64,000 nt of DNA from assembly GCF_000566685.1 (NCBI RefSeq), contig NZ_AZQN01000003.1:930001-994000 (forward strand), in the 5' to 3' direction. Positions 40,369 through 50,392 of this stretch are shown here, in pieces (the stretch's first letter is position 1; each line of letters begins with the position of its first letter). The stretch comes from Dyadobacter tibetensis Y620-1 (GTDB taxonomy: Bacteria > Bacteroidota > Bacteroidia > Cytophagales > Spirosomataceae). The notes below the pieces were generated by a model. That model worked only from the letters and a program-made list of their open reading frames with translations, was not told where the DNA came from and ran no database searches. A program made the translations under genes and the position numbers.

Positions 40369-43300
40369 ATGAAAAAACTCGCTACTTTACTATGGTGCAT
40401 GTTACTAATGCTGCCCGGGCTAGCCATGGCCCAAAATGTTGTGAACGGACAGGTGAAAGATAGCAAAGGGATAAGCCTGCCTGGTGTAAATATTCTGTTG
40501 AAGAATACGACAACAGGAACGATTACCGATGCAGAAGGTAATTTTAGCTTGAGTGCTCCTACTAATGGGACACTGGTATTTTCTTTTATCGGTTACTCCG
40601 CTCAAGAAGTAAAAATTGACGGACGTTCAACTGTGAATGTAGAAATGAAGGAAGATTTGCAGAATTTGGATGAGGTGGTCGTAACGGCCATAGGAATTAA
40701 ACAACAAAAGAAAAAGCTAGGTTACACCACTCAAGAGGTAAACAGTCAAGCTATTGAGCAGGCTAAAACCATGAATGTAGGTAGTGCTTTGGCGGGGCAG
40801 GTAGCGGGACTTACTGTTACTAATCCAACAGGTATATTTCAAACCCCTACTTTCACCTTGAGGGGGAAGACGCCTTTAATTGTATTGGATGGAATTCCGG
40901 TAGAAACAGATTTTTACGATATCGCTTCCGAAGATATAGAAAATATTAACGTTCTGAAGGGAACGGCAGCTTCGGCTTTATATGGGTCCAGAGGAAAAAA
41001 TGGTGCCGTGCTCATCACCAGTAAGCAGGCGAAAAAGGAAGGGCTAAGCATCAATCTTTCCACCAATAACATGGTAACGGCTGGTTATACCGTGTTTCCG
41101 AAAACACAGACTGAATATGGCAGTGGTTCCAATGGGAAATATGAATTCTGGGATGGTGCTGATGGAGGTATTTCCGATGGGGACATGACTTGGGGACCCA
41201 AGTTTGAGCCCGGTGTTAAGATACCCCAATGGAATAGCCCGATCCGCAATAAGATTACGGGAGAAACTATTGACTGGTGGGGTGATGTGAAAGGAACCGT
41301 ATATGACGACCGCTCTACCTATGAGCGGGTTCCTACTGACTGGGTTCAGCACGATAATTTAAAGAATTTTTTAGGGACCGGACTGGTTACCACAAATAAC
41401 CTTTCTTTAGCCTATAAAGGAGAGCGTTCACGTTTTTATGCTTCCGGGAAATATGCCTATCAAAAAGGACAGACGCCTAACTCAGCGCTCTCGACCGGCG
41501 GGATGAACTTCAACGCATCCTTCGATCTGACCAAAAATTTAGTTTTAGATGCTTCCCTTGCCTATACTTCGGTAACCTCACCGAATTACCCCCGCTATGG
41601 TTACGGTCCTAAAAATCATATGTATACTATTCTGATCTGGATGAGCGATGATGTTAATGGGGAAGACCTTAAAAATCATCTTTGGGTTCCTGGACAAGAG
41701 GGATACAGACAGGCAAACTATAATTATGCATGGTACAACAACCCATATTTTGCCGCTTATGAGTTAAATCAGGAGCATAAAAGAAAGGTTTTGGATGGGC
41801 AGGTGAAATTGAATTGGCAAATTCTTCCCAACCTCAGTTTACAGGGACGGGCCAATGTCAGGGATAAAAGTGTATTTGAGAATATGCAAAGTCCGAAGAC
41901 TTACCTGAATTATGGAGATTCCAGAAACGGTGATTATAAAATCTGGAACACTGCTCAAAAGAATGTAGATATGGATGTATTGGCTTCTTACTCTCAGGCC
42001 ATCACCTCCAATATCCAATTTAGCATGAATGCCGGAGCCTCGAGTTTCTACAAAACTTTTCAGCAGGAATATCAGTCAACGGATGGGCTAATCGTCCCCA
42101 ATGTATATAGTCTCAACAATACAGCCGGCCCCGTGCAGGCTTCCAATAAGTTTGAGGAAAGAGCTATTCGAAGTGTTTATGGTTCAGCCAATTTCGATTT
42201 TTATGACGCTGTATTTCTTAACCTGACGGCTAGGAATGACTGGTCGTCCACTCTTCCGAAGGTCAATAATTCTTATTTTTACCCTTCCGCTTCGTTAAGT
42301 ACTTTGGTGTCGCAATATGTAAAAATGCCGAACGTAGTAGACTTCCTAAAGGTTTATGGTTCTTGGGCTCAGGTTTCCAGCGATCTGGACCCATATAGTA
42401 TCTTTTCGGCATATTCTAAAGGCGTAACTTATGGAAGTACCCCTTCGGTATTTTACCCGGATGGTCTGATTAATCCGAATATCAAACCGGAGCAAACGAC
42501 CTCAATAGAATTTGGTGTTTCCTCAGCCTTCTTCAAGAATCGTTTAGGTCTGGACATTACTTATTATAATGTAACGGACGAAAACCAGATCATCGACCTG
42601 GGCGTTTCTCAGTCCTCAGGTTTTAAAACTCGGAAAGTGAATGGAAATGTCTATAAGACCAACGGTCTGGAAATTATGGCCAATATTAAAGCAGTACGGG
42701 CTAGTAATTTCACCTATGATTTAGGTATGAACTTTAGCCGTTTTGTCCGGAAGATAACAGATATTTACGGTGGACAGGCTAAGTTTGGAAATCTAAGAGA
42801 AGGCGATAGAGCGGATAGTTATTATGCCACGGTATGGCAGAAAAGTGCCGATGGACAGGTGATATTGGACAGCCGGGGCTTGCCTACTCGTGACCCTTAT
42901 CCAGCCAACCTAGGACATACGGAGCCTAATTTCCGTTTTGGTTTCCAAAATAAATTTAAGGTCCACGATTTCAATATCGCCGTAGACTTTGATGGTGTAT
43001 CGGGGGGGATAATTCGCTCGCTAACCATTGAGAAAATGTGGTGGGGGGGGAAGCATCCTAACTCCACCGAATTCCGCGATCAGGAGTATGCTGCCGGCAA
43101 GCCGGTTTATGTTCCTCAGGGGGTAGTGGTTACCGGCGGTGAATTTAGCCGCGATGTGAATGGAAATATTATTAACGATACCCGCACCTATGCGCCTAAT
43201 ACGACGGCCGTAGACTGGCAGACCTGGAGTCAGCAATATCCCTATCGAGCCGCTGTGACGGAGTCGGAGAACAAAAAATTTGCCAATGTTTTCGATCGTT

Positions 43301-43515
43301 CTTATGTCAAGCTTAGAAGAGTCTCGGTTAGCTATGACCTTGCGAAGGTTTTTAGTTTCGGTCCGAATGTTAAGGGTCTGGAGGCTTCCGTATTTGGCTA
43401 CAACCTGATGATGCTAAAGAAAATGCCAATTCTGGATCCCGACTACGGGGATGATGACAATCTTCAAGACCCTTCTTCCCGGTTCCTAGGATTTTCACTC
43501 AATCTGAAATTATAA
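40369..43515 (+). CDS. SusC/RagA-type TonB-linked outer-membrane protein (pair 1)
   Basis: 1048-aa outer-membrane transporter. Signal peptide ending AMAQ, then a CarboxypepD_reg domain (VNGQVKDSKGISLPGVNILL, GTITDAEGNFSLSAP), the TonB-box-like MKEDLQNLDEVVVTAIG, plug (LRGKTPLIVLDGIPVETDFY; GTAASALYGSRGKNGAVLIT) and barrel ending FLGFSLNLKL. It has no STN signalling domain, unlike the pair 2 SusC. It is 49 bases before its SusD partner. Imports an oligosaccharide or similar nutrient; the ligand is not predictable. Confidence 0.94.
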   Translation: MKKLATLLWCMLLMLPGLAMAQNVVNGQVKDSKGISLPGVNILLKNTTTGTITDAEGNFSLSAPTNGTLVFSFIGYSAQEVKIDGRSTVNVEMKEDLQNLDEVVVTAIGIKQQKKKLGYTTQEVNSQAIEQAKTMNVGSALAGQVAGLTVTNPTGIFQTPTFTLRGKTPLIVLDGIPVETDFYDIASEDIENINVLKGTAASALYGSRGKNGAVLITSKQAKKEGLSINLSTNNMVTAGYTVFPKTQTEYGSGSNGKYEFWDGADGGISDGDMTWGPKFEPGVKIPQWNSPIRNKITGETIDWWGDVKGTVYDDRSTYERVPTDWVQHDNLKNFLGTGLVTTNNLSLAYKGERSRFYASGKYAYQKGQTPNSALSTGGMNFNASFDLTKNLVLDASLAYTSVTSPNYPRYGYGPKNHMYTILIWMSDDVNGEDLKNHLWVPGQEGYRQANYNYAWYNNPYFAAYELNQEHKRKVLDGQVKLNWQILPNLSLQGRANVRDKSVFENMQSPKTYLNYGDSRNGDYKIWNTAQKNVDMDVLASYSQAITSNIQFSMNAGASSFYKTFQQEYQSTDGLIVPNVYSLNNTAGPVQASNKFEERAIRSVYGSANFDFYDAVFLNLTARNDWSSTLPKVNNSYFYPSASLSTLVSQYVKMPNVVDFLKVYGSWAQVSSDLDPYSIFSAYSKGVTYGSTPSVFYPDGLINPNIKPEQTTSIEFGVSSAFFKNRLGLDITYYNVTDENQIIDLGVSQSSGFKTRKVNGNVYKTNGLEIMANIKAVRASNFTYDLGMNFSRFVRKITDIYGGQAKFGNLREGDRADSYYATVWQKSADGQVILDSRGLPTRDPYPANLGHTEPNFRFGFQNKFKVHDFNIAVDFDGVSGGIIRSLTIEKMWWGGKHPNSTEFRDQEYAAGKPVYVPQGVVVTGGEFSRDVNGNIINDTRTYAPNTTAVDWQTWSQQYPYRAAVTESENKKFANVFDRSYVKLRRVSVSYDLAKVFSFGPNVKGLEASVFGYNLMMLKKMPILDPDYGDDDNLQDPSSRFLGFSLNLKL

Positions 43516-43564
43516 TCTATCGACTGAAAAGGGATATATATCACAAGATTTAACGATTGACCAT

Positions 43565-45052
43565 ATGAAAAATTTAACTATATATATAATTGCGCTGGCA
43601 CTATTCGTCACTTCCTGCAAGGATTTTGAAGAGATGAATGTCGACCCCAATCGCCCTACACAAGCCCATCCGCAACTACTGCTGACAAATATTGAATGGA
43701 GTGCTTTTCAAGCCTTCGGTGGCACGAGCCCCCTATATGCTCAGAAGATGTTGGTACAGACCGATGGCGAGAATACATCCCAATATTACAAATGGGATAG
43801 AGGAAGCTTTGATACTTACTATCAGCTGCGGAACGTAACCAAAATGATGGAAGAGGCTACCCGTATTAAGGATAATTCCTATTTGGCTTTGGGAAAGTTT
43901 TTCAGAGCCTACTACTTCTTCGACCTGGCCCTGACCTTTGGTGATGTACCCTATAGCCAAGCCTTGCTGGCGGAGGTTCAGGATACCTACGTTCCGGCTC
44001 CATACGATTCTCAAAAGGCTGTCTTTCTGGGAGTTCTTAAGGAACTGGAGGAGGCTAACACCCTTTTGAAATCAGAAAACAATATCATTGCTGGTGATAT
44101 TATTTATAAGGGAAGCATTCAAAAGTGGCAGAAGCTAATCAATAGCTTTCGGTTAAAGGTCTTACTTTCGCTTTCCAGTAAAGAGTCAGATGCCGATCTG
44201 AAGATAAAATCTGCTTTCGCCCAAATAGTAAATTCAGAACCTATCATTGAGAGTGCTGCAGACGATGGGCAACTGGTATTTTTAGATCAACAAGGAAACC
44301 GTTATCCCGAGTTTAATTCCAGCAGTTTCGGTTCTGGTATGTATATGGACTCAACATTTATTCGCCGGTTACAAGATAGGGAGGATCCCCGACTCTTTAT
44401 ATACAGCACCCAAACCAAGCTAGCCAGCGAGGCAGGAAAGGCGCTTACCGATTTTACGGCTTATGAAGGGGGTGACCCTGCGGCTCCTTATGCACAGGTA
44501 AATATCAAGGCCACAGCCGGTAAAACCTCTAAGGTCAACGATCGCTACCATAAGGATCCAACTACTGAACCCAGAGTTTTATTAGGTTATTCTGAATTAC
44601 AGTTTATTCTTGCCGAAGCCGTAGTGCGCGGCTGGATTACGGGAGATGCTAATACTTACTATAACAAGGGTGTGAAGGCCTCCTTCAAATTCTATGAAAC
44701 CTATTCCAAAGGTGTCATGCCTTCTTATGTTACCGAAGCAAAAGCCGATCAGTATCTGGCCAGGCCTATCAATGATCTGTCGCAAGCCCTAACGGCCGAG
44801 CAGAAAATAGAGCGTATTGCCATGCAGCGATATCTGCGTTCTTTCTTTCAGTCGGGATGGACTGCTTATTATAACACTCTGCGCACGGGATATCCTGACT
44901 ACCGTCGGCCGGCAGGGGTAGCCCTTCCTTTTCGGTGGATTTATCCTCAGAATGAATATAATGTCAATTCCGAAAATGTCGCTTCCGCCATTAAAGCACA
45001 ATTTGGAGAGGGGAAAGATTTGATAAGTCAGAAGACCTGGATGTTTAAATAA
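43565..45052 (+). CDS. SusD/RagB-like nutrient-binding lipoprotein (pair 1)
   Basis: 495-aa surface lipoprotein. The signal peptide ends in lipobox VTSC and the mature start CKDFEEMNVDPNRPTQ carries the acidic export signal. The body is the SusD-like family 2 fold (QLLLTNIEWSAFQAFGG; YFFDLALTFGDVPYSQALL; the helical TPR part; and C-terminal RYLRSFFQSGWTAYYNTLRTG). It forms the lid of the SusC transporter encoded upstream. It ends ten bases before the next in-frame region, which holds DUF1456. Confidence 0.92.
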   Translation: MKNLTIYIIALALFVTSCKDFEEMNVDPNRPTQAHPQLLLTNIEWSAFQAFGGTSPLYAQKMLVQTDGENTSQYYKWDRGSFDTYYQLRNVTKMMEEATRIKDNSYLALGKFFRAYYFFDLALTFGDVPYSQALLAEVQDTYVPAPYDSQKAVFLGVLKELEEANTLLKSENNIIAGDIIYKGSIQKWQKLINSFRLKVLLSLSSKESDADLKIKSAFAQIVNSEPIIESAADDGQLVFLDQQGNRYPEFNSSSFGSGMYMDSTFIRRLQDREDPRLFIYSTQTKLASEAGKALTDFTAYEGGDPAAPYAQVNIKATAGKTSKVNDRYHKDPTTEPRVLLGYSELQFILAEAVVRGWITGDANTYYNKGVKASFKFYETYSKGVMPSYVTEAKADQYLARPINDLSQALTAEQKIERIAMQRYLRSFFQSGWTAYYNTLRTGYPDYRRPAGVALPFRWIYPQNEYNVNSENVASAIKAQFGEGKDLISQKTWMFK

Positions 45053-45178
45053 ATTGAATAATTGAAATCGTACTGGTCAGACCTTACCATGAGGTCTGGC
45101 CAGTTTTTTGTTGAATCTTCTTATAGCGGAAATTGGATATGTTCGAAGATATTGGCAGCTTGCGTCAAAAATACTATT

Positions 45179-45424
45179 ATGAGCAATAACGATATACTTA
45201 AGAAACTTCGTGTAGCCCTTCATTTGCGAAACGATGATATTATTCATATTCTTAGTTTGGTTGACTTTAAGGTGTCGGCCAGTGAGCTAGGTGCCCTATT
45301 TCGCAAGGCCGACCATCCTTTGTACAAGGAATGTGGTGACCAGATTCTGCGTAATTTTCTAAATGGACTGGTGATTCATCTTCGGGGCCCAATGGATGAC
45401 AAAAGGGTTCATGACAAGGAATAG
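45179..45424 (+). CDS. DUF1456 family protein (YehS-like)
   Basis: 81-aa cytoplasmic protein. The frame is open from 45062, but homology begins at the ATG at 45179 (MSNNDILKKLRVALHLRNDD), so the upstream 39 codons are not used. DUF1456 has two repeats of a small helical motif; here one is clear (IHILSLVDFKVSASELGALF, with RKADHPLYKECGDQILRNFL). It is about half the usual ~150 aa, so only one copy of the repeat is present. It is followed by a terminator shared with the convergent sulfatase gene. Function unknown. Confidence 0.78.
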   Translation: MSNNDILKKLRVALHLRNDDIIHILSLVDFKVSASELGALFRKADHPLYKECGDQILRNFLNGLVIHLRGPMDDKRVHDKE

Positions 45425-45465
45425 TCTGATTGCATATTTCACGCTGATGGAATGATTATAAAATC

Positions 45466-45503
45466 AAAAAAGGGCCTTCGGATCAATCCGGGGCCCTTTT
45501 TTT
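45466..45503. terminator. Bidirectional terminator between DUF1456 and sulfatase 1
   Basis: AAAAAAGGGCC (45466-45476) pairs with GGCCCTTTTTT (45492-45502), with an inner CGGAT/ATCCG pair. A- and T-runs flank both sides, so it can stop both convergent genes. Confidence 0.85.
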
Positions 45504-45530
45504 GAATTGGAAATTTTGATCTTACATTTT

Positions 45531-47036
45531 TTATTTTTCGTTGGCCGCAATTACCTTGTCTACAAATTGCCAATTCTTAACATCTGATTCCACGTGCTCT
45601 TTCTTTACAATAGCGTCCATGCGACTAAGAATATGAGGATACTTTTTCGCTATATCCTGCGTCTCGTTTCGGTCTGCTTCCAGGTCGAATAACTGCCATG
45701 GATTATCAGGGTTCTTTTTTAAATCCACTTTCACCCCTTTCCATTTTCCCATGCGAATGGCCAGCTGACCTCCTTTTTCAGGGTATTCAAAATAGAGGTA
45801 TTCATGTTTCTGCTGTTTGTTTTTCTTTCCGAGTAATTCTGGCAAAAAGGAGATTCCGTCAGTTGGAGGCGTCGGTTGGCCGGTAATTTCGGCCAGAGTT
45901 GCCATGAGGTCGTACTGAGCCGAAATATGTTCACTGGTGCTGTTGGGTTTTATTTTTCCTGGCCATCTCACGATAAAAGGTTCTCTGATCCCGCCTTCAT
46001 AGACGTCCATTTTTAGACCTCTAAGATCGCCCACACTGTTGAAATATTTGGCGTCGACTCCACCGTTAAAAGTAGTTCCATTATCGCTGGAAAACATGAT
46101 TATGGTATTTTCATCGAGCCCGAGTGCCTTGATTTTATCCATTACCACGCCCACCTGTGCATCCAAAAAGGTAATCATAGCTGCATAGGTAGAAAATGGA
46201 TATTGGGTAGGCGCATAGCCTTGCTGTCCATAATAGGGTTCTTCGTTAAACAGACCCTTGTATTGTTCAATATATTTTTCGGGAGCTTGCAAGGAGACAT
46301 GAGGTAGGGAGTAGGGCATATACAGAAAAAATGGACCATCTTTACTCCTGTCAATGAACTTCAATGCTTTATCTGTCATTTTTTGAGGTGCATAATCCTG
46401 ACCTTTAAAAGCATCGAAATCGGCCTTGGTAGCCGTTTTAGGATCCAATTTTACATGTACATTAAACCAGGCCTGGCTGAGGGTGTCCCATACATTATTT
46501 TCCCAGAGATGAGAAGGGTATAAGTTATGAGCCTGTTTCTGGTCGAGGTAGCCATAATAATAGTCAAAACCCTGGTTGGTGGGTGTGCCTTCCGTGTCAC
46601 CCATACCCAATCCCCACTTGCCCGTAAGGGCCGTGGCATAGCCTTTTTTCTTTAATAACTCAGCCACCGTGAAGGCCTGGTCGGGCAGGGGTTTCTGGCC
46701 TCGTTCCTCTTCATCCTTAAAGCCTCCCAGTTCGTAATTTCCTCGGATAGGCACATGGCCTCCATGAAGGCCTAGCATAAGCATCGCCCGAGCGGGGGCA
46801 CATACAGGCGTTCCGGTGTAATGCTCTGTAAATCGCATTCCTTCCTTAGCCATGCGATCGAGGTGCGGGGTCTTGATTTTCTTTTGCCCATAGCTCCCCA
46901 GCTCTCCATAGCCGAGGTCATCTGCATAGATGTAAATGATATTAGGTAGTTTTGATTTTTTGTTCTGCTTATTTTGAGCCGTGACGTGGTTAGTGAATAA
47001 GGACAGAAAGTAACAACAGAAAAGTAGTATTCGCAT
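45531..47036 (-). CDS. Sulfatase (arylsulfatase family S1), exported
   Basis: 501-aa periplasmic or secreted sulfatase; signal peptide ends HVTAQ. The formylglycine motif is CAPAR in PVCAPARAMLMLGLHGGH, with the metal-binding start YADDLGYGELGSYGQ and SSDNGTTFNGG. GKWGLG is the conserved second signature. The usual active site is thus intact, needing a formylglycine-generating enzyme or anaerobic maturase encoded elsewhere. It follows sulfatase 2 by 53 bases on the same strand and lies beyond SusCD pair 2, so it likely removes sulfate from the glycan taken up by that pair. Confidence 0.93.
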   Translation of the reverse strand: MRILLFCCYFLSLFTNHVTAQNKQNKKSKLPNIIYIYADDLGYGELGSYGQKKIKTPHLDRMAKEGMRFTEHYTGTPVCAPARAMLMLGLHGGHVPIRGNYELGGFKDEEERGQKPLPDQAFTVAELLKKKGYATALTGKWGLGMGDTEGTPTNQGFDYYYGYLDQKQAHNLYPSHLWENNVWDTLSQAWFNVHVKLDPKTATKADFDAFKGQDYAPQKMTDKALKFIDRSKDGPFFLYMPYSLPHVSLQAPEKYIEQYKGLFNEEPYYGQQGYAPTQYPFSTYAAMITFLDAQVGVVMDKIKALGLDENTIIMFSSDNGTTFNGGVDAKYFNSVGDLRGLKMDVYEGGIREPFIVRWPGKIKPNSTSEHISAQYDLMATLAEITGQPTPPTDGISFLPELLGKKNKQQKHEYLYFEYPEKGGQLAIRMGKWKGVKVDLKKNPDNPWQLFDLEADRNETQDIAKKYPHILSRMDAIVKKEHVESDVKNWQFVDKVIAANEK

Positions 47037-47089
47037 GTTGGATAGGTTAGGAATAGTGATAAATATAACAGGTATTGAATTACAAGGTG

Positions 47090-48523
47090 TTATTCGACCT
47101 GGTTGGTGGATTTGTATTGAGGATTAAGCTGATGGGGAATAGGAGCATTTAACTCCTTCTGTTTTTGCTGAAGCATCATCAGCATCCTTTTGGTTTCTTC
47201 TACTTGAATATTTGCCAGATTGATTCGTTCTCCCGGATCGTTTAGCAGATCGTATAATTCCAGTTGATTGTCTTCGAAGTACTGTATAATTTTCCATTGT
47301 CCTGCTCGCAGGGAGCTTCCCGGCCGGGTGCGAAACAGTGAATCCTGGCTGTCGTCACCACCTTTTTGATAGGCCTCCAGATAAATGGGGAAATGCCAGA
47401 ATAAGGATCTGGCGGCCCAGGAAGGAGCAATTTCTCCTCGTAGCAAGGGCAGTAAACTCCGGCCATCAAAAGGAGCCTGGCCAGGCAATTCCAGGTTAGC
47501 CCGCTCTACCATGGTTGGCAGCAAGTCCACGAGTTGAACTGGGACTTCTACTGCTGTATTTCCTTTTGCCCTATGCTGACTATCATAGATAAGTAGGGGC
47601 ACGCGGGTTCCCCCTTCATAATAAGATCCTTTTCCGGCTCGTAGGGGCCATTGTCTGGAGAGCTTGGCTATACCTCCATTGTCGGAGGTAAAAAGGAGCA
47701 GGACATTTTCGAGTCCCAACTTCTCTATCTGCGCCATGATGCGCCCTATGTTTTGATCCATATTTTCAATCAAAGCGGCATAGGCAGGATGTTCTCCTTG
47801 GCCATCAGATGGTTTTTTATGGCGATATTTCTCCATCAGATCTGACTTCCCTTCCAGTGGGGTATGGATAGCAAAGTAAGGTAGATATAACAAAAATGGA
47901 TTCTCTTTATTTTGCTGAATATAATCCAGGGCTTCTGTTGTAAGCCGATCTGTGAGTTCTTCTCCTTGGGGGCCGTTGGCCAAGTATTTAAGGTTATAGG
48001 GACTGAAATAGGTCTTGGGATGGCCAGCCGGTCCACCACCTTTGTGCTCATCGAAACCGTGCAGGGAAGGATGTTCCCCCAGGTGCCATTTGCCAAAAGC
48101 AGCGGTTTTGAAACCATTCTTTTGAAATATTTCTCCAAAAGTTACTGTAGCCGTATCCAGATCGTCTCGATTGGGCGTAGGGATGAGCTTGCGGGTTTCA
48201 CTTCTGCCACGCTCCGAGCTTCCCACTGTATAGATCCCATGGCGAGGCGTAAGGCTACCTGTAAGTAAACTTGCCCTGCTAGGAGCACAGTTAGAAGAGT
48301 TGGCATAGGCCTGTGTAAAAAATGTGGATTGACTAGCCAGCTTATCCAGGTTGGGTGTTTTGTAGTACTGAGAACCCATAAAGCCCAGATCCTTCCAACC
48401 TAGATCGTCGGCTACAATCAGGATAATTTGGAGAGGCTTGGTCACTGGCTGCGCCCAGGTGGAGCAGGCTATCAGGAAGATAGCCAGAGTACTGTAACTT
48501 TTTTTGAGAAATTTTGGATTCAT
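47090..48523 (-). CDS. Sulfatase (family S1), exported
   Basis: 477 aa with signal peptide (ending CSTWAQ). The catalytic Cys motif is CAPSR in NSSNCAPSRASLLTGSLTPRH, metal-binding start VADDLGWKDLGFMGSQYY, FTSDNGG and the GKWHLG signature. Its active site is complete. It differs in sequence from the downstream sulfatase, so the two may cut different sulfate positions. It follows the SusD gene of pair 2 by about 73 bases, with a strong hairpin (48536-48565) in between. Confidence 0.94.
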   Translation of the reverse strand: MNPKFLKKSYSTLAIFLIACSTWAQPVTKPLQIILIVADDLGWKDLGFMGSQYYKTPNLDKLASQSTFFTQAYANSSNCAPSRASLLTGSLTPRHGIYTVGSSERGRSETRKLIPTPNRDDLDTATVTFGEIFQKNGFKTAAFGKWHLGEHPSLHGFDEHKGGGPAGHPKTYFSPYNLKYLANGPQGEELTDRLTTEALDYIQQNKENPFLLYLPYFAIHTPLEGKSDLMEKYRHKKPSDGQGEHPAYAALIENMDQNIGRIMAQIEKLGLENVLLLFTSDNGGIAKLSRQWPLRAGKGSYYEGGTRVPLLIYDSQHRAKGNTAVEVPVQLVDLLPTMVERANLELPGQAPFDGRSLLPLLRGEIAPSWAARSLFWHFPIYLEAYQKGGDDSQDSLFRTRPGSSLRAGQWKIIQYFEDNQLELYDLLNDPGERINLANIQVEETKRMLMMLQQKQKELNAPIPHQLNPQYKSTNQVE

Positions 48524-48535
48524 AGGGAGACGTTT

Positions 48536-48565
48536 AACGAATAGGCTTCTAAAAGCCTATTCGTT
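48536..48565 (-). other. Intercistronic hairpin between susD (pair 2) and the sulfatase genes
   Basis: AACGAATAGGCTT and AAGCCTATTCGTT form a perfect 13-bp stem with a four-base loop. It lacks a long U-run, so it may set the relative expression of uptake and sulfatase genes through mRNA processing or partial termination. Confidence 0.6.
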
Positions 48566-48596
48566 ATCAAACCTAATTAAATAATTTACTGCATCT

Positions 48597-50375
48597 TTAC
48601 TTCCATCCGGGATTCTGGGTAAGTTTCGGATTCAGGATCAATTGCCCTAGGGGCATGGGAAATAAGTAATAGTGCTCCAGGACGGTCTGTGGGGGGATTC
48701 CTCTTTCAGAAATATATCCTTCAGGTGCGCCATTCTGAATTTTTAACTTATTGGCATAATCCGCATTTTTAACCCAGCGTCCTAGAGACTCCTCGGTAAT
48801 GTAAGCAAGTTTTTTCCAGCGTCGTAAATCGTCGAATCGGAAACCTTCATACATGAGCTCTATAGCCCTCTCGCGGCGTATTTCCCATAATACGGGTGCC
48901 ACCGTCTGATCACGAGTCGGATCGTTGGGAATGGAAAGGAGCTGAAGGGACGCCACGGCTCCCCGCTGACGGAGTTTATTAATGGTCTGATCTAAAACGG
49001 TTTGATCCAGTTTGTTGAGCTCATAGGCCGCTTCTGCATGATTGACCAGCACCTCCCCCATACGGAAAATAGGTGCATCCGTAATGTCCTGAGAGGAGAT
49101 CCCTGTATTGGACTTGTTAGAGAACTTGGTGAGCCTGTAACCCGTCATCGTAATAGAGTATGGTTTTACACTGTTTTTAAGAAAGTTGGGTTCCTGGGGT
49201 AACACTTGTCCCCCCCAGTTTAGAGCGGGCAGAGTTTTGTGTTTGTCGTCGGAAATGCTGGACATATACTCAAAATATTCAGCATCGGCTGCCACTCCGG
49301 TATGGGCCCAGGTACTGCTGGTAGGAGTCTTTACTTTATAGGGTACTCCTATAGTATATAACATCCGTTTGTCCCGTTGCCGCATTTCGGAATTTGGTGT
49401 TTTATCTCCTTGGAATAGGGGGCTGGTCCAGCGCGTTTGCCCATCCGTCATCAGATACATATCGGCAGCCTTCTTGGTGAGATCGTGCCTGCCCGAGGAG
49501 CTTCGCGCCCAGGTAGCCAATCGATGTGTAAGTATGGATGTATTATACTCTTTAAAGAGGATCATGCCCGGAATCCCTCTCAGTGACTCGCTGTTAAAGA
49601 GTTCATCATAATGAGGATGTAAGCTTGGAAAGGCCTGGATAAGGCTGGATGAGGCTTCCCAGCTGGCTTGTAAATAGGATTCTGATTCCGATAACTGATG
49701 ATATTTTCTCCAGGTGCCTTCTCGAAGACCAAACCGGGAAATTAGGGCTAGCACGGTATGCTTATTGATGGTATTGGGTCCATCCCCGTTGGGCTTAATA
49801 TGATCTTTAGCGAATATCAACATGTCCAGAATTTTCTTTGCCACCTGGTCGCGAGGCATTCGTGGTCCAAATAAAGTTTCCTGATCCCCATCTGTCAGGG
49901 CATTCTCCACCCAGGTAATATCCCCGTATCTGTTGAGGAGATTCATGTAATTATAGGCCTTAAAGAAATAACCAATGCTTCTGAAATGGTCTTTTTCAGC
50001 TGCAGAAAGACTACTTCCGGTCTGCTCCAGGTTGTCCAGCATAATATTGATACTCCTGATATTTACAAAGGCCGCATTATAAACCTCATCGGCATTCGGG
50101 ACGATGACGGTCTGCCAGATCCAGGGATTGGTATAGGATTCTTCGCTGCGAAAACCCAGGTCTCCGTTCCATTCTGCATTTTGGTTGCTTTCACCCGTAT
50201 AACCATCCAATACATTGTAGAACTGCCAGGTATAACTTTTGGTATTTTCATAATTGGCAAAAACTGATTTCTCTGTCAACTGATCTTTAGGAAGTAAATC
50301 CAGAGAATCGTTATTACAACCGAGAAGCCCAAGTAAGAGGAGAATTCCGGAAGAGATAATTGCTATATATTTCAT
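48597..50375 (-). CDS. SusD/RagB-like nutrient-binding lipoprotein (pair 2)
   Basis: About 592 aa from the ATG at 50375, which gives MKYIAIISSGILLLLGLLGC with a lipobox. The longer frame to 50396 overlaps the end of the susC gene. The SusD fold is shown by IGYFFKAYNYMNLLNRYGDI and the C-terminal IRRERAIELMYEGFRFDDL and YLFPMPLGQLILNP. It binds the glycan at the cell surface with the SusC encoded upstream. It overlaps or abuts susC (stop at 50393). Confidence 0.93.
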   Translation of the reverse strand: MKYIAIISSGILLLLGLLGCNNDSLDLLPKDQLTEKSVFANYENTKSYTWQFYNVLDGYTGESNQNAEWNGDLGFRSEESYTNPWIWQTVIVPNADEVYNAAFVNIRSINIMLDNLEQTGSSLSAAEKDHFRSIGYFFKAYNYMNLLNRYGDITWVENALTDGDQETLFGPRMPRDQVAKKILDMLIFAKDHIKPNGDGPNTINKHTVLALISRFGLREGTWRKYHQLSESESYLQASWEASSSLIQAFPSLHPHYDELFNSESLRGIPGMILFKEYNTSILTHRLATWARSSSGRHDLTKKAADMYLMTDGQTRWTSPLFQGDKTPNSEMRQRDKRMLYTIGVPYKVKTPTSSTWAHTGVAADAEYFEYMSSISDDKHKTLPALNWGGQVLPQEPNFLKNSVKPYSITMTGYRLTKFSNKSNTGISSQDITDAPIFRMGEVLVNHAEAAYELNKLDQTVLDQTINKLRQRGAVASLQLLSIPNDPTRDQTVAPVLWEIRRERAIELMYEGFRFDDLRRWKKLAYITEESLGRWVKNADYANKLKIQNGAPEGYISERGIPPQTVLEHYYLFPMPLGQLILNPKLTQNPGWK

Positions 50376-50392
50376 AATGGTCAATTTAATGG

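Noticed and set aside
45062..45178. 39-codon N-terminal extension of the DUF1456 protein
   Set aside because: No homology or structure in these codons; DUF1456 similarity begins exactly at the internal ATG 45179.
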